Below are positions 1 through 9,226 of a DNA stretch of 64,000 nt, one piece after another. Where the stretch lies: assembly GCF_000430585.1 (NCBI RefSeq), contig NZ_AUMH01000018.1, positions 23,619-87,618 of the forward strand, in the 5' to 3' direction. Within the stretch, counting starts at the first letter, position 1; every line of letters begins with the position of its first letter. The position numbers and the translations under genes are program-made. The notes under the pieces were generated by a model, which had not been told where the DNA came from, did no database searches, and saw nothing but the letters and a program-made list of their open reading frames with translations. This DNA comes from Alicyclobacillus herbarius DSM 13609 (GTDB lineage: Bacteria > Bacillota > Bacilli > Alicyclobacillales > Alicyclobacillaceae).

Positions 1-132
1 GCCCATGTCCTCGACTTTGTGCCGCCACAGACCAATCCAGCCGATGCCCGCTCGCGCACAACCATCGACCGCTTCGCGGACGGTCCACCGTTCCGTCGTC
101 ATCTGATTCAGGCTCAAATACTTACAGTCCAC
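1..132 (-). CDS. Sugar phosphate isomerase/epimerase (TIM barrel), N-terminal part only
   Basis: Only the first 44 codons lie inside the window; the gene continues past the left edge. The start is most likely the GTG at 130-132, with an AGGGGTGG ribosome binding site just upstream. The protein then begins MDCKYLSLNQMTTERW and continues TVREAVDGCARAGIGW. The LSLNQ opening and the REAVEGCARAGI-type helix are typical of xylose-isomerase-like TIM-barrel proteins. The gene overlaps the end of the DUF993 gene by 19 nt, so it is probably translationally coupled to it. Substrate is unknown. In this setting it probably acts on a sugar made by the upstream dehydrogenase. Confidence 0.7.
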   Translation of the reverse strand, partial: MDCKYLSLNQMTTERWTVREAVDGCARAGIGWIGLWRHKVEDMG

Positions 133-1292
133 GATTCCACCCCTGCCACGGCGAGAACCTGCTGCATCCGATGGACAGCCAGTTCCGGATCGCGAAGTAG
201 CCCGGCGACATCAGCAAGCCGGAACAGTTCTGCCAGGTGAGGGACGGATCGCATACTCTCCATGCCCCCAACCATCCGAAAGTGCGACTGATATCCGTTC
301 AGGTAGGAGAGAAAGACCACGCCCGTCTTGTAAAAGCGAGTTGGCGCCCGGAAGATGTGACGGCTCAAAGGGACGGTCGGGGCCAGGATTCGTTGGTAAC
401 CCTCGACGTCTCCCGCATCAAGCGCATATAAAGCGGCCGACGCCGCCGGCGCGATGGCGTCGAAGATGCCGAGCAGGGCATGGCTGTAACTCCCTCCCTG
501 GCCCAAAATCAGCTCGGGGTAATGAAAGTCGTCTCCGGTGTACATGCGGACATTTTCCGGAAGCTGGCGACGCATCTGGATTTCCAGATTGGCATTCAAG
601 AGCGAGATTTTGATCCCGTCGATTTTGTCGGCGTGGCGGTGGATGACGTCTAAACAGACATCCATGGCACGCAACGGGTCCTTATGGCCCCAGTAATTCT
701 CCAGCGCCGGGTCAAACATATCCCCGAGCCAGTGGACAATGACCGGTTGCGACACCTCGTCCAAAACCCGTCCGTACACCCGGACGTAATCTTCAGGCCC
801 CTGGGCGACCTTCGCCAAAGCGCGACTGGCCATGAGGATGACGCGTCCCCCCAAACCTTCGATAAACCCGCACTGCTCCAGGTACGCTCGCTCGATGTCG
901 GCCAGAGTCACACCCGGGCCCGCAGAGATGTGGTCGGTTCCCGCGCCACACGCGACTTGACCGCCGCATGCCTTGGCCTCTGCGATGGATAGGCGGATTA
1001 GTTCCTGGCAAGCCTCCCAATTGAGCCCCATCCCGCGTTGCGCGGTATCCATCGCCTCCGCTACGGCGAGCCCCAGCGACCACAGGTGGCGCCGGTAGGC
1101 GATGGTCGCCTCCCAATCCACCGCGCAGGCTGAGGACGGATCGACATCTTGCCAGGGATCCGCCACCACGTGGGCGGCGGCGTACGCCACGCGAGACCGC
1201 GCGGGGGGTCTCTTCTCGATGTGCAAAGGCTGTCCTTGCAACCGGTAGGTTTCCAAGCCGCCATCCCTTGTAGGCAAGCGCAGCTCCAACAT
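114..1292 (-). CDS. DUF993 family protein (dihydrodipicolinate synthase-like TIM barrel)
   Basis: 392 aa. The start is the ATG preceding LELRLPTRDG, because a GGAGGGG ribosome binding site lies 7 nt upstream; a longer in-frame start 11 codons upstream lacks one. Sequence features such as CGAGTDH, VIVHWLGDMFDP and DGIKISLLNANLE match my memory of DUF993 proteins, which are distant relatives of the DapA/NanA aldolase superfamily. An aldolase or lyase role on an oxidised sugar is possible but not shown. It lies 37 nt after a Gfo/Idh/MocA dehydrogenase and overlaps a TIM-barrel isomerase gene, so the three look like one catabolic module. Confidence 0.75.
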   Translation of the reverse strand: MLELRLPTRDGGLETYRLQGQPLHIEKRPPARSRVAYAAAHVVADPWQDVDPSSACAVDWEATIAYRRHLWSLGLAVAEAMDTAQRGMGLNWEACQELIRLSIAEAKACGGQVACGAGTDHISAGPGVTLADIERAYLEQCGFIEGLGGRVILMASRALAKVAQGPEDYVRVYGRVLDEVSQPVIVHWLGDMFDPALENYWGHKDPLRAMDVCLDVIHRHADKIDGIKISLLNANLEIQMRRQLPENVRMYTGDDFHYPELILGQGGSYSHALLGIFDAIAPAASAALYALDAGDVEGYQRILAPTVPLSRHIFRAPTRFYKTGVVFLSYLNGYQSHFRMVGGMESMRSVPHLAELFRLADVAGLLRDPELAVHRMQQVLAVAGVESWTVSI

Positions 1293-1329
1293 AGACTCCC
1301 CTCCTTTATTGTGCGTGCCGGACAACCTC

Positions 1330-2499
1330 TTACCGTTCCGCGATCAGGGCACGGACTTCCGCTAGTGCCGGCACGTCCACCCAACGCCGTTCCTGCCAGG
1401 ACTGCAGAGCCAACTCCGCAAGTTGGACACCCTTGGCACCCTCGAACAGATTGAACCGGAAGGGCGTGCCAATGGCCACGTGCTTGAGGAACATGTCCCA
1501 CTGCACCTTGAAGGCGTTGTCCGGTTCCTCACGCTGGGGAACCGGCACCCACTGCGCTTGGTAATCGTTCTTATCTGGCAAATCCGGGTTCCAAATCGCC
1601 TTGGGAGTGAATGACCGATGCTGCACCTTACACTCGCGTAGCCCAGCCACCGCGCTGCCCTCAGTCCCGTCCACCTGCAGTTCGAACAGTTCCTTGCGAT
1701 TGACACGGACGCACCAAGACGAGTTGATGTGTACGATAATCCCGTTCTTGAGCTCGAAGGTCGTGTAGGCAGCATCGTCCGCGGTCACATCGTACGGCTC
1801 TCCCTGTTCATCCCAGCGCTTCGGGATGTGGGTAGCACCGAGGCAGGACACCGCTTTCACGTCACCAAACAGGTTGTCCAGCACATACCGCCAGTGGCAG
1901 AGCATGTCGACGATAATGCCGCCTCCATCCTCTTTGCGGTAGTTCCAAGACGGGCGTTGCCCTTCCTGCCAGTCCCCTTCAAAGACCCAGTACCCAAACT
2001 CGCCGCGCACGGACAGGATGCGGCCAAAGAAACCGGTGTCGATCAACGCCTTGAGCTTTAATAGCCCAGGGAGGAACAGCTTATCCTGGACCACCCCGTG
2101 TTTCACCCCGGCCCTCTCGGCAAGCTCCGCGAGTTCCAAAGCCTCCCGCAGGTTCACCCCGGTCGGCTTCTCGCAGTAAATGTGTTTCCCCGCCGCTATC
2201 GCGGCACGCACTCCCTGGGCGCGCAACTGCGTGGTCTGGGCGTCAAAGTAAATCTCGTTATACGGGTCTCGCAAACAACTCTCCAGGTCCGTAGTCCACC
2301 GCTCGATCCCGTACCGTTCTGCGAGCGCGCGGAGCTTGTGCTCGTTTCTTCCAACCAAAATCGGGTCTGGCATCAAGGTCTCTCCGCCAGGAAGGGGGAT
2401 TCCCCCCTGGGCTCGAATCGCCACGATGGACCTCTCCAAGTGCTGACGGGTTCCCATACGTCCCGTGACCCCGTTCATCACAATGCCGATCTTTTTCAT
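1330..2499 (-). CDS. Gfo/Idh/MocA family NAD(P)-dependent oxidoreductase
   Basis: 389 aa. The N-terminal Rossmann fold begins MKKIGIVMNGVTGRMG, an unusual glycine-rich loop with an insert compared with the usual GxGxxG. The catalytic-lysine motif CEKPTG lies near residue 110. The C-terminal GFO_IDH_MocA domain includes EDGGGIIVDMLCHWRY with the typical histidine. Start supported by a GGAGG site in front of the ATG. Family members oxidise or reduce sugar hydroxyls, often at C1, C2 or C3. It lies between the AraC regulator and DUF993 in the rhamnosidase operon, suggesting oxidation of a sugar or glycoside released by that pathway. Exact substrate cannot be read from the sequence. Confidence 0.85.
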   Translation of the reverse strand: MKKIGIVMNGVTGRMGTRQHLERSIVAIRAQGGIPLPGGETLMPDPILVGRNEHKLRALAERYGIERWTTDLESCLRDPYNEIYFDAQTTQLRAQGVRAAIAAGKHIYCEKPTGVNLREALELAELAERAGVKHGVVQDKLFLPGLLKLKALIDTGFFGRILSVRGEFGYWVFEGDWQEGQRPSWNYRKEDGGGIIVDMLCHWRYVLDNLFGDVKAVSCLGATHIPKRWDEQGEPYDVTADDAAYTTFELKNGIIVHINSSWCVRVNRKELFELQVDGTEGSAVAGLRECKVQHRSFTPKAIWNPDLPDKNDYQAQWVPVPQREEPDNAFKVQWDMFLKHVAIGTPFRFNLFEGAKGVQLAELALQSWQERRWVDVPALAEVRALIAER

Positions 2500-2657
2500 G
2501 AAGCTCGCCTCCTATCCGGACCATCCTTGCACGTGTACGCATTCACCGTACCACGGTTGACCCAGTCCGTCTTATGAATGAAAGAACGATTTTGCAAAAA
2601 CGGAAGCAAAACAAAGAGAAACACGAGGAATCAAACAGAGGTCCCAATGAACGAATG

Positions 2658-3473
2658 TCATACCTTGCCGTGCATCTTCCGGAACTGTTGCGGCGACATG
2701 CCCACCTTAGACTTAAAGGCACGGTAGAACGTGGATAAGGTTTCGAACCCCACCTCAAAACAGATGGAGACGACCTCTTTTTCTGTCTCCATGAGCAGCT
2801 CCTTCGCTCGACGTATCCGGACTTCGGTCAGGTATTGCATCGGGGTACAGTGAAACTTTTGCTTGAAGACCTCATTCATGTGGCGCGGGGTCAGCTTGAG
2901 TATCCCTGCCAAGTCTGCGGGGGAGATCCCCTCAAAATAGTGAGATTCCATATAGTCGCGCAAGACATGGGCGCGGTGCGTGTTGAGGTCGGGCGGACCC
3001 TCCATCGTCCGACCGCGCGCCACCGTGACCAACACATTCAACAGGTACCCGCATACCGCCAGGTCGGAGTAAGGCCCTGGGTTCGTCTGCTCGTAGAGGA
3101 TTTTCCGGAACAGGTCGCGCACTTCGCTGACCGCCAGCGGATCGACAATTTGGTAGGTGGGGCGCGTCAATGTGTGGGCCATCAACTCCCGACCGGCTGG
3201 CCAGGTTTCCAACACATCTCCAAACGCGAGTACGAGTACTGTCATGCGGGAGTAGGCGTGCACGGAGTGTTCCGCGTTCGGACAAATGTAGACCATCTGA
3301 TCCCGCGATACCTCATACGTCCGACCCTGCAAAGAGATCGCGCCGTGCCCGCCCAAGACGTATAAGATTTGCGGTATCTCGTGATAGTGGCTAGGCACAC
3401 GGTCTCCCGGATGGTGTGTACTTTCATAGATCAAAACGCGGTTCGGCGGTAACTCAATCTCCTGGAATGACAA
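2658..3473 (-). CDS. AraC family transcriptional regulator (cupin sensor + HTH)
   Basis: 271 aa. The start is TTG at 3471-3473, preceded by GAGGG. Residues about 20-90 form a cupin-like ligand-binding domain (HYHEIPQILYVL, VYICPNAEHSVHAY). The C-terminal ~100 residues hold two AraC helix-turn-helix motifs, including LAGILKLTPRHMNEVF and the signature FETLSTFYRAFKSKVGMSPQ. Probably a sugar-responsive activator of the surrounding rhamnosidase/transport/dehydrogenase operon. It sits 57 nt after an MFS gene and 158 nt before the Gfo/Idh/MocA gene, in the same direction, so it may be co-transcribed and autoregulated. Confidence 0.85.
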   Translation of the reverse strand: MSFQEIELPPNRVLIYESTHHPGDRVPSHYHEIPQILYVLGGHGAISLQGRTYEVSRDQMVYICPNAEHSVHAYSRMTVLVLAFGDVLETWPAGRELMAHTLTRPTYQIVDPLAVSEVRDLFRKILYEQTNPGPYSDLAVCGYLLNVLVTVARGRTMEGPPDLNTHRAHVLRDYMESHYFEGISPADLAGILKLTPRHMNEVFKQKFHCTPMQYLTEVRIRRAKELLMETEKEVVSICFEVGFETLSTFYRAFKSKVGMSPQQFRKMHGKV

Positions 3474-3530
3474 CCTCTATCCCTCGCGCACCAGATTTCC
3501 GAGCGTGTCCTAGACAAAGGAAACACCCTC

Positions 3531-4757
3531 TTAGGACAAGCTGGTGCTAACCGATTCTCCACGTTGTTTGAGTACACCTGCTGCCTGCAGGCGACCGGTG
3601 AACAACAGGGCGATACAGCTGACCAGCTGCACCAATGCGGCCAACATCCAGACGTGGGTCATCGCCATGTGCTCTTGAAGGAAGCCCGCCAAGGCCGGCG
3701 TGATTGCGCCCGCCAACATTCCGACATTCATGACCAGGCCTATCGCGGAGCCAGCCACCCGATTCGGAACAACCTGCGACGTCAGCGTGAGAATCACCGG
3801 GGTGATAGGGTAGCCGAAAAAACCAAGCAGCAAGACCACGATAACCAGCAGCCAAACCGGCAACGCCGCTACCATGAGGGCCATCAGAACACCGGTGGCG
3901 AGTGTGATGAAGACCAGTACCTGTTTCCGGCGAACAATCGTGCCGCGGTCGCAGAAACGGCCAATCAAGACGCCCCCGAGTGCCCCGGAGAGGCCCATCA
4001 GACTGGCGATGACGCCGCCCTCGGAGAGGGACATATGCTTGACCGTCATCAAGAACGTGGGGGCCCACAACAGCACAATCCACCAACCGGACATCAGTAA
4101 CAGATAAAAGATTCCGAACACGACCACGGCCGGTCGACGAAACATCGCACGGAGCGGGACTTGCTCCGTCAGATTCAACTTGGCACGGTCCCCACGCGGA
4201 TACCGGACAAGCACAGCATAGAGCAACGACACCACAAGCCCGAGCAGCATCGCCACAAGAAAGACCGGGCGCCAACCGTACCGGGACCCTACGACGGCCC
4301 CCAGCCATGTTCCAAAGAAGCCGCCAATCGGGTAGCCAGCCCAATAGATGGACATGACGGTTGTGCGCTCTTGCGGGGTCGTGACCAGCGCGATTTCCTG
4401 GGACGCGGCAGGCCAGAACAGCCCTTCGCCAAGGCCGGTCACGATACGGTAGATCAGCATGGTGGTCAAACCTGTGGCCAGTCCGGTAGCCCCGGTCGCC
4501 AACGAGAACAGCGTCAAGCCGCAGACAAGGACGAGCTTACCGGTGAATTTATCGGACAGGACTCCACCAACAAACAGCAGGACCACGAAACCATAAAAGA
4601 AGGAACTTAACAAAAGCCCAGATGTACCTTTGGAGAGGTCAAACTGTTTCGCGATGAGCCCGACGGAAGAAGACATGACCATCCGGTCAACCGAATACAT
4701 CATGTACCCTAGACCACAGAGCAGAGTGATTAACACCAGTCCCCCACGGCTTCTCAT
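3531..4757 (-). CDS. MFS transporter
   Basis: 408 aa with about 12 hydrophobic segments. The loop 2-3 signature GGVLSDKFTGK (MFS motif A) and the helix-4/5 stretch RIVTGLGEGLFWPA are visible. The start chosen is the ATG of MRSRGG, which has a GGAGG site 6 nt upstream; the ATG six codons earlier overlaps that site. It is the second of two adjacent MFS genes after the GH78 rhamnosidase. It probably imports the released sugar or aglycone-containing glycoside; the exact substrate and the direction of transport are not evident. Confidence 0.85.
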   Translation of the reverse strand: MRSRGGLVLITLLCGLGYMMYSVDRMVMSSSVGLIAKQFDLSKGTSGLLLSSFFYGFVVLLFVGGVLSDKFTGKLVLVCGLTLFSLATGATGLATGLTTMLIYRIVTGLGEGLFWPAASQEIALVTTPQERTTVMSIYWAGYPIGGFFGTWLGAVVGSRYGWRPVFLVAMLLGLVVSLLYAVLVRYPRGDRAKLNLTEQVPLRAMFRRPAVVVFGIFYLLLMSGWWIVLLWAPTFLMTVKHMSLSEGGVIASLMGLSGALGGVLIGRFCDRGTIVRRKQVLVFITLATGVLMALMVAALPVWLLVIVVLLLGFFGYPITPVILTLTSQVVPNRVAGSAIGLVMNVGMLAGAITPALAGFLQEHMAMTHVWMLAALVQLVSCIALLFTGRLQAAGVLKQRGESVSTSLS

Positions 4758-4814
4758 GAACGCTCCTCCCCGCAAACAGGTTTTACCGGCCGTCTCTTCT
4801 TCATATCTATGGCG

Positions 4815-6167
4815 TTACTCACTGTGGAAGGACACCCCTCCGGCGTCCGCCGCAACCAATCCACCGGAACGCTCCCGTTCAATCTCCTCCAGCGTCTTCC
4901 CGCGCGTCTGCGGAGTCCAGATGATGCCAATCAGCGCGCTGGCGGCGAGGAAGGACGTGAGAATCCAAGCCAGTGACCGAAATCCGGTAGCCGTCAGAAT
5001 CGGGACGAAGAAACTCCAGAAACCTAAACCAATGCGAATGACGGCGAATGCGACACCCTGAGCCGTGCTCCGAATCATCGTGGGGAAAAGTTCCGAGGAC
5101 CATAGTTGAAAGAACGCCTGCTGACCAAACCCACCCGCCAGGCTGCCGAGGACCACATTGCACAAGACCACGAAGATCGTCAGGGGAAACATTCCGAACA
5201 ATGCCATGCCACACACCTGAAGGAGGGCACTGACGCCGAAGAACACCCTGTGGTTAACGCGGTCGATGAACGGCATGAAGATGAACAGGTTGCCCAAGAC
5301 GCCTAGGGCAAAACCGAGACACCCCATGATCAGGCTCATCGCATGGCTCTCGCCCCCTACCGTCTGCAAGATGTAGGGAGAGAAGAAACCTTGCGTTCCT
5401 GCGTTAAGATTCCACAACCCATACATGCTGATCAAAAAGACCAGGGCTCCGATGTGCCGTTCCGTAAATAGAGCCCTGTAACCATCCCTGCTCAGACCCC
5501 CGTAGTCAGACGTCTTTCTCTCGGCTGCAGACCGCGTCCCACTGGCTTGCTGCCAACGAATGGATTCGGCCATGCCGCGCCGCATCATCCAAGTGACAAG
5601 CGCGATGATGAACAGGTGGACAAACACGAGCCGAGTGCCCAACACCCCGAGCGGGGACAAGGCAGCGGCTAACAGCAGACACACCATCGGCCCGGTATTC
5701 CACAACGCCTGCGCCAGCCCACTCAGCTTGCCCCTGGACTTGGTCGGCGCCAGCTCCGCGATCACCGTCCAGGAGGCGGGCACGTCGGCGCCGACCGCCA
5801 AGCCGACAATGATGTACCCGACCACAATCATCCATGCCTTGATGGCGAAAATAATCCACAACAAGCCAAACGCGTACACTAAGAGGTCCCATGAATAGAT
5901 CTTCTTGCGCCCAAACTTGTCGCATATGCGGCCGCCGATAAGCGCCCCAACACCGGCCGAGATGGCGTTGGAACTGATTGCGCCCAATAGGCCAACCAGG
6001 GAGTTCGACATGTGAAAATACGTCTGCCACAGGCCCAAACCGGATGCACCGGCGACGATTGACCCGGCGTCAATATAGTTGGCCATCGCGGCCAGAGCCG
6101 TCCACTTCCACTGCCGCCGGGTCGGTTTATCCCCTTCCAACGCCGCTACACTCGTGGCTTTTCCCAT
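4815..6167 (-). CDS. MFS transporter, sugar porter-like
   Basis: 450 aa, about 12 transmembrane segments. The loop 2-3 motif GGRICDKFGRKK and the C-terminal PQTRGKTLEEIERE are strong signatures of the sugar-porter (SP) branch of MFS, where PETKGxTLEEIE is usual. The start is the ATG of MGKATSV, with AGGGAGG upstream; an upstream in-frame start lies inside the rhamnosidase 3' end. It is 38 nt downstream of the rhamnosidase gene, so proton-coupled uptake of rhamnose or a glycoside is the simplest inference. Confidence 0.87.
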   Translation of the reverse strand: MGKATSVAALEGDKPTRRQWKWTALAAMANYIDAGSIVAGASGLGLWQTYFHMSNSLVGLLGAISSNAISAGVGALIGGRICDKFGRKKIYSWDLLVYAFGLLWIIFAIKAWMIVVGYIIVGLAVGADVPASWTVIAELAPTKSRGKLSGLAQALWNTGPMVCLLLAAALSPLGVLGTRLVFVHLFIIALVTWMMRRGMAESIRWQQASGTRSAAERKTSDYGGLSRDGYRALFTERHIGALVFLISMYGLWNLNAGTQGFFSPYILQTVGGESHAMSLIMGCLGFALGVLGNLFIFMPFIDRVNHRVFFGVSALLQVCGMALFGMFPLTIFVVLCNVVLGSLAGGFGQQAFFQLWSSELFPTMIRSTAQGVAFAVIRIGLGFWSFFVPILTATGFRSLAWILTSFLAASALIGIIWTPQTRGKTLEEIERERSGGLVAADAGGVSFHSE

Positions 6168-6205
6168 CCATGAACCCTCCCTTGGTGGTTTGTTGCTGTG
6201 GATGT

Positions 6206-8866
6206 TCAGCACGGATAGGTAAACACATAGCTGCCGGAACCCACTTCAACCTGAACCCCATTCGGGGTCTGTACCGTACGCAAGATTCCGTCTTGATCGG
6301 CGAGCGGGTGCTCACCTTCCAATACCGCTTCTGCCTTGGCGAAAGGTAGGACCACAGTCGCCGTGGTGTTGGCCGGTATCGACACGTTGACTTCCAAGCC
6401 CTCAGTCGTCCGTCGCCACGCCGACACGACCTCGCCGTACATGGTCTCGAGTGAGCCCTTGGCATACTCGAGATACCTTTCCGGCCGCGGACGAATGTGG
6501 ATGTGTTTGTACCCTGGCGCGTCGATGTCCGTGTTAATCCCCGCGATGACCCGATACATCCAGTCTCCAATCGCCCCGTACGCGTAGTGATTGAAGGAAT
6601 TCATGTCGTCACTCCAGAACGATCCATCCGGTTTGATGCTGTCCCAGTGCTCCCAGATGGTAGTCGCCCCGTGTTCCACCTCGTACAACCATGACGGAAA
6701 ATCGGTCTGTAATAGCAGGCGGTACGCCAAATCGTTGTATCCGCTTTCGGTTAGGGCGTGACACAGATACGGAGTGCCGACGAACCCGGTGGTTAAGTGG
6801 TTGTTGTTTTCCTGAATCAGAGCGGCCAGGGTCTCGGCACAGCGCTGGCGCTGTCCAGGTTCTAGAAGTCCAAACCAGAGCGCCAACACGTGCGCCGTTT
6901 GCGTGGGGACCGCCAGCCTGCCACTTGGTGTGACGTACTCGCGACGGAAAGCTTCCGCGATGTTCTGAAACAACTTCTCGTACCGCTTCGCCTCATGCTC
7001 CTTGCCAAGGACGCGCGCGGTCTTCGCCAAGATGCTTGTCGAGTACGCGTAGAAGCAAGTCGCAACATAGTCGTCTGGGGTGGCTCCCTTGTAACTCCCC
7101 TCCTTGGCGTCCAACCCGAGCCAGTCGCCAAAATGAAATCCGGTGTTGAACAGGTATTCGTTCTCCCCCTGGCGGCGCATGTATTCGACCAACGCTTTCA
7201 TACTCTCGTATTGCTCTTCCAGAACCTTTTTGTCCCCGTAGCATTCATACAGAACCCATGGACAAATCACAGCAGCGTCCGCCCATGCGGCCGAGGAACG
7301 AGCCCCTTCATCTTCTAACACGTTCGGAATCACGGGCGGCACGCCGCCGTTTCGGTATTGGTCGGTCTTCAAATCGCGCAGCCATTTTGTGAAAAAGGGT
7401 GCCACGTTCATGTTGAACGCGGCCGTCCGGATGAATACCTGCGCATCTCCGGTCCAACCCAGACGTTCGTCGCGCTGGGGACAGTCCGTCGGAACGTCGA
7501 CAAAATTGCCCTTTTGGCCCCAGAGAATGTTGTGTTGCAGCTGATTCACGAGGGGATTTGAGCACTCGAACGTCCCGGTCCGCTCGAGATCCGTATGAAT
7601 CACGCACCCGACAAAGTCTTTCGGGTCGACTTCTCCCGGCCAACCGGAGATGCGAACATAGCGAAAACCCTGGAAGGTAAAGTGGGGTTCAAACGATTCC
7701 GCTGCACCTCCACGGCAAATGTAGCGAATCGTCTGCTTGGCAGTTCTGAGGTTTCCCGTGTAGAAGTTGCCTTCCTTGTCGAGGACCTCCGCATGTTCCA
7801 GGACGATCTCCGTTCCGCGCGGCGCGGTAACGGTAAAGCGCACCCACCCGACCATGTTTTGCCCCATGTCCAGCACCGTCTCCCCGCGCGGGGTCTTTAG
7901 GACACGAGAGGGTTGAATGGTTTCCACGATGCGTGTCGGGAGGTTCTCCTGGGCAATCAACATCGATTTATCAAGGGGCAAGCAGCGAACGGACGACCAA
8001 GCTGTGTCATCGTATTCGGGATGGGCCCAACTCGTGTCGTCTAAACGCGCATCAAACACTTCTCCGTCATAAATCTCCGAGATGAGAATCGGGCTTTGCC
8101 GGGCTTTCCAGGTCTCGTCCGAGCATACCCACTCGACTCGACCGTCCGCATAACAAACCCGCAACTGCACTAGGAGGGCTCGCTGTTCGCCGTAGATATT
8201 TCGTTTCCCCTTCCACCCCAATCGGCCCCTGTACCAACCATTCCCAAGGTACGCCCCCAACACATTCGTTCCACCCGCCAGAAGATGAGTCACGTCATAG
8301 GTCTGATACTGAATCCGCTTGTGATAACTGGTCCATCCCGGCGTGAAGCGAAGGTCCCCTACCCGCTGCCCATTTACGTAGAGTTCATATAGACCCAAGC
8401 TCGTTGCATAAATGGTTGCCTTAACGACCTCTCCGTGAACGGCGAACGCTTTCCGCAACAACGGACAAACGTCCACGTCAGCCGTCTCAAATTCGGGGGT
8501 AATCCAATCAGCTCTCCACTCATCGCTGTTGAGCAGACCCGTTTCAAAAAAGGCGGTGTCACTCCAGTTCGACCGATTACCTTCGTTGTCCCATACCCGG
8601 ACGCGTACAAAGTATCTGGTTGAAGATGCGAGAGGCTCCCCCGCATACGGAACGTGAAGCGACTGGTCCGAAACCACCCGTCCCGAGTCCCAGACTAAAT
8701 GTTCGAACAATGGATCGTTTAAAGAAACCTGAATCTGATAGGCGTCCTGTAGCGTATGACGTCGCTCAGACCGCGATTTCCAACTAAACCTGGGACAATG
8801 GGAGTCGATGCCAATGGGACTTGTTTTGTAGTCCGTACGAATCGCGTAGACTTCCAACCCTGACAA
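6206..8866 (-). CDS. Alpha-L-rhamnosidase, GH78
   Basis: 886 aa. The start is TTG at 8864-8866, preceded by GGGGAGG at 7-8 nt spacing. Order: an N-terminal beta-sandwich (DYKTSPIGID, DSHCPRFSW), the Bac_rhamnosid_N lectin-like domain (ATSLGLYELYVNGQRVG), then the (alpha/alpha)6 catalytic barrel. The barrel carries DCPQRDERLGWTGDAQ near residues 460-475, where the acid Glu of GH78 lies, and TTIWEHWDSIKPDGSF further on. No signal peptide is visible, so the enzyme is probably intracellular, which fits the two permeases downstream. It should release L-rhamnose from plant glycosides such as rutinosides or pectin fragments. It is the first gene of the operon. Confidence 0.93.
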   Translation of the reverse strand: MSGLEVYAIRTDYKTSPIGIDSHCPRFSWKSRSERRHTLQDAYQIQVSLNDPLFEHLVWDSGRVVSDQSLHVPYAGEPLASSTRYFVRVRVWDNEGNRSNWSDTAFFETGLLNSDEWRADWITPEFETADVDVCPLLRKAFAVHGEVVKATIYATSLGLYELYVNGQRVGDLRFTPGWTSYHKRIQYQTYDVTHLLAGGTNVLGAYLGNGWYRGRLGWKGKRNIYGEQRALLVQLRVCYADGRVEWVCSDETWKARQSPILISEIYDGEVFDARLDDTSWAHPEYDDTAWSSVRCLPLDKSMLIAQENLPTRIVETIQPSRVLKTPRGETVLDMGQNMVGWVRFTVTAPRGTEIVLEHAEVLDKEGNFYTGNLRTAKQTIRYICRGGAAESFEPHFTFQGFRYVRISGWPGEVDPKDFVGCVIHTDLERTGTFECSNPLVNQLQHNILWGQKGNFVDVPTDCPQRDERLGWTGDAQVFIRTAAFNMNVAPFFTKWLRDLKTDQYRNGGVPPVIPNVLEDEGARSSAAWADAAVICPWVLYECYGDKKVLEEQYESMKALVEYMRRQGENEYLFNTGFHFGDWLGLDAKEGSYKGATPDDYVATCFYAYSTSILAKTARVLGKEHEAKRYEKLFQNIAEAFRREYVTPSGRLAVPTQTAHVLALWFGLLEPGQRQRCAETLAALIQENNNHLTTGFVGTPYLCHALTESGYNDLAYRLLLQTDFPSWLYEVEHGATTIWEHWDSIKPDGSFWSDDMNSFNHYAYGAIGDWMYRVIAGINTDIDAPGYKHIHIRPRPERYLEYAKGSLETMYGEVVSAWRRTTEGLEVNVSIPANTTATVVLPFAKAEAVLEGEHPLADQDGILRTVQTPNGVQVEVGSGSYVFTYPC

Positions 8867-8940
8867 TATAAATCCCTCCCCAAAAGATACACGCACAAAA
8901 TACAACAAAATCAAAACTTATTCAAACCAAACACATCGAT

Positions 8941-8967
8941 AGATACCGCTTACATGGTATGATTATA
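8941..8967 (-). promoter_or_regulatory. Rhamnosidase promoter -10 box with overlapping cre-like site
   Basis: On the minus strand TATAAT lies at 8967-8962. Immediately downstream, at 8954-8941, TGTAAGCGGTATCT matches the CcpA consensus TGWAARCGYTWNCW at 13 of 14 positions. The site would overlap the transcription start, the classic place for CcpA repression. No good -35 box is seen, which fits activator dependence (an AraC gene lies in the operon). The rest of the 8867-9226 gap is AT-rich and holds no gene that I can support. Confidence 0.5.
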
Positions 8968-9226
8968 AATGCTTTATTGATTTTAGTCTACCTTGTTATT
9001 TGTTTTGTTCGTTTTTAATGTTTGTTTGTGTGTCTGAGACTCTTATGCCTTGTGCCGTCAGACAACATGCACGAGAAGATTTGATCCCCTCCCCGACTTA
9101 CCATAAGATAGTGTGTGTTGACAGATAGCGTCTGCGCCGTGTGCAAGAGCTTGAATGACGACCGGGCTGAATGGGAACGTTGTTTAAGTCTAGGTATGGC
9201 CGTACGGCGCTGAGGGAGGAATCCAT

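Noticed and set aside
9118..9146. TTGACA at 9118-9123 as a -35 box for namA.
   Set aside because: No acceptable -10 box at 16-18 nt distance, so no promoter is called.
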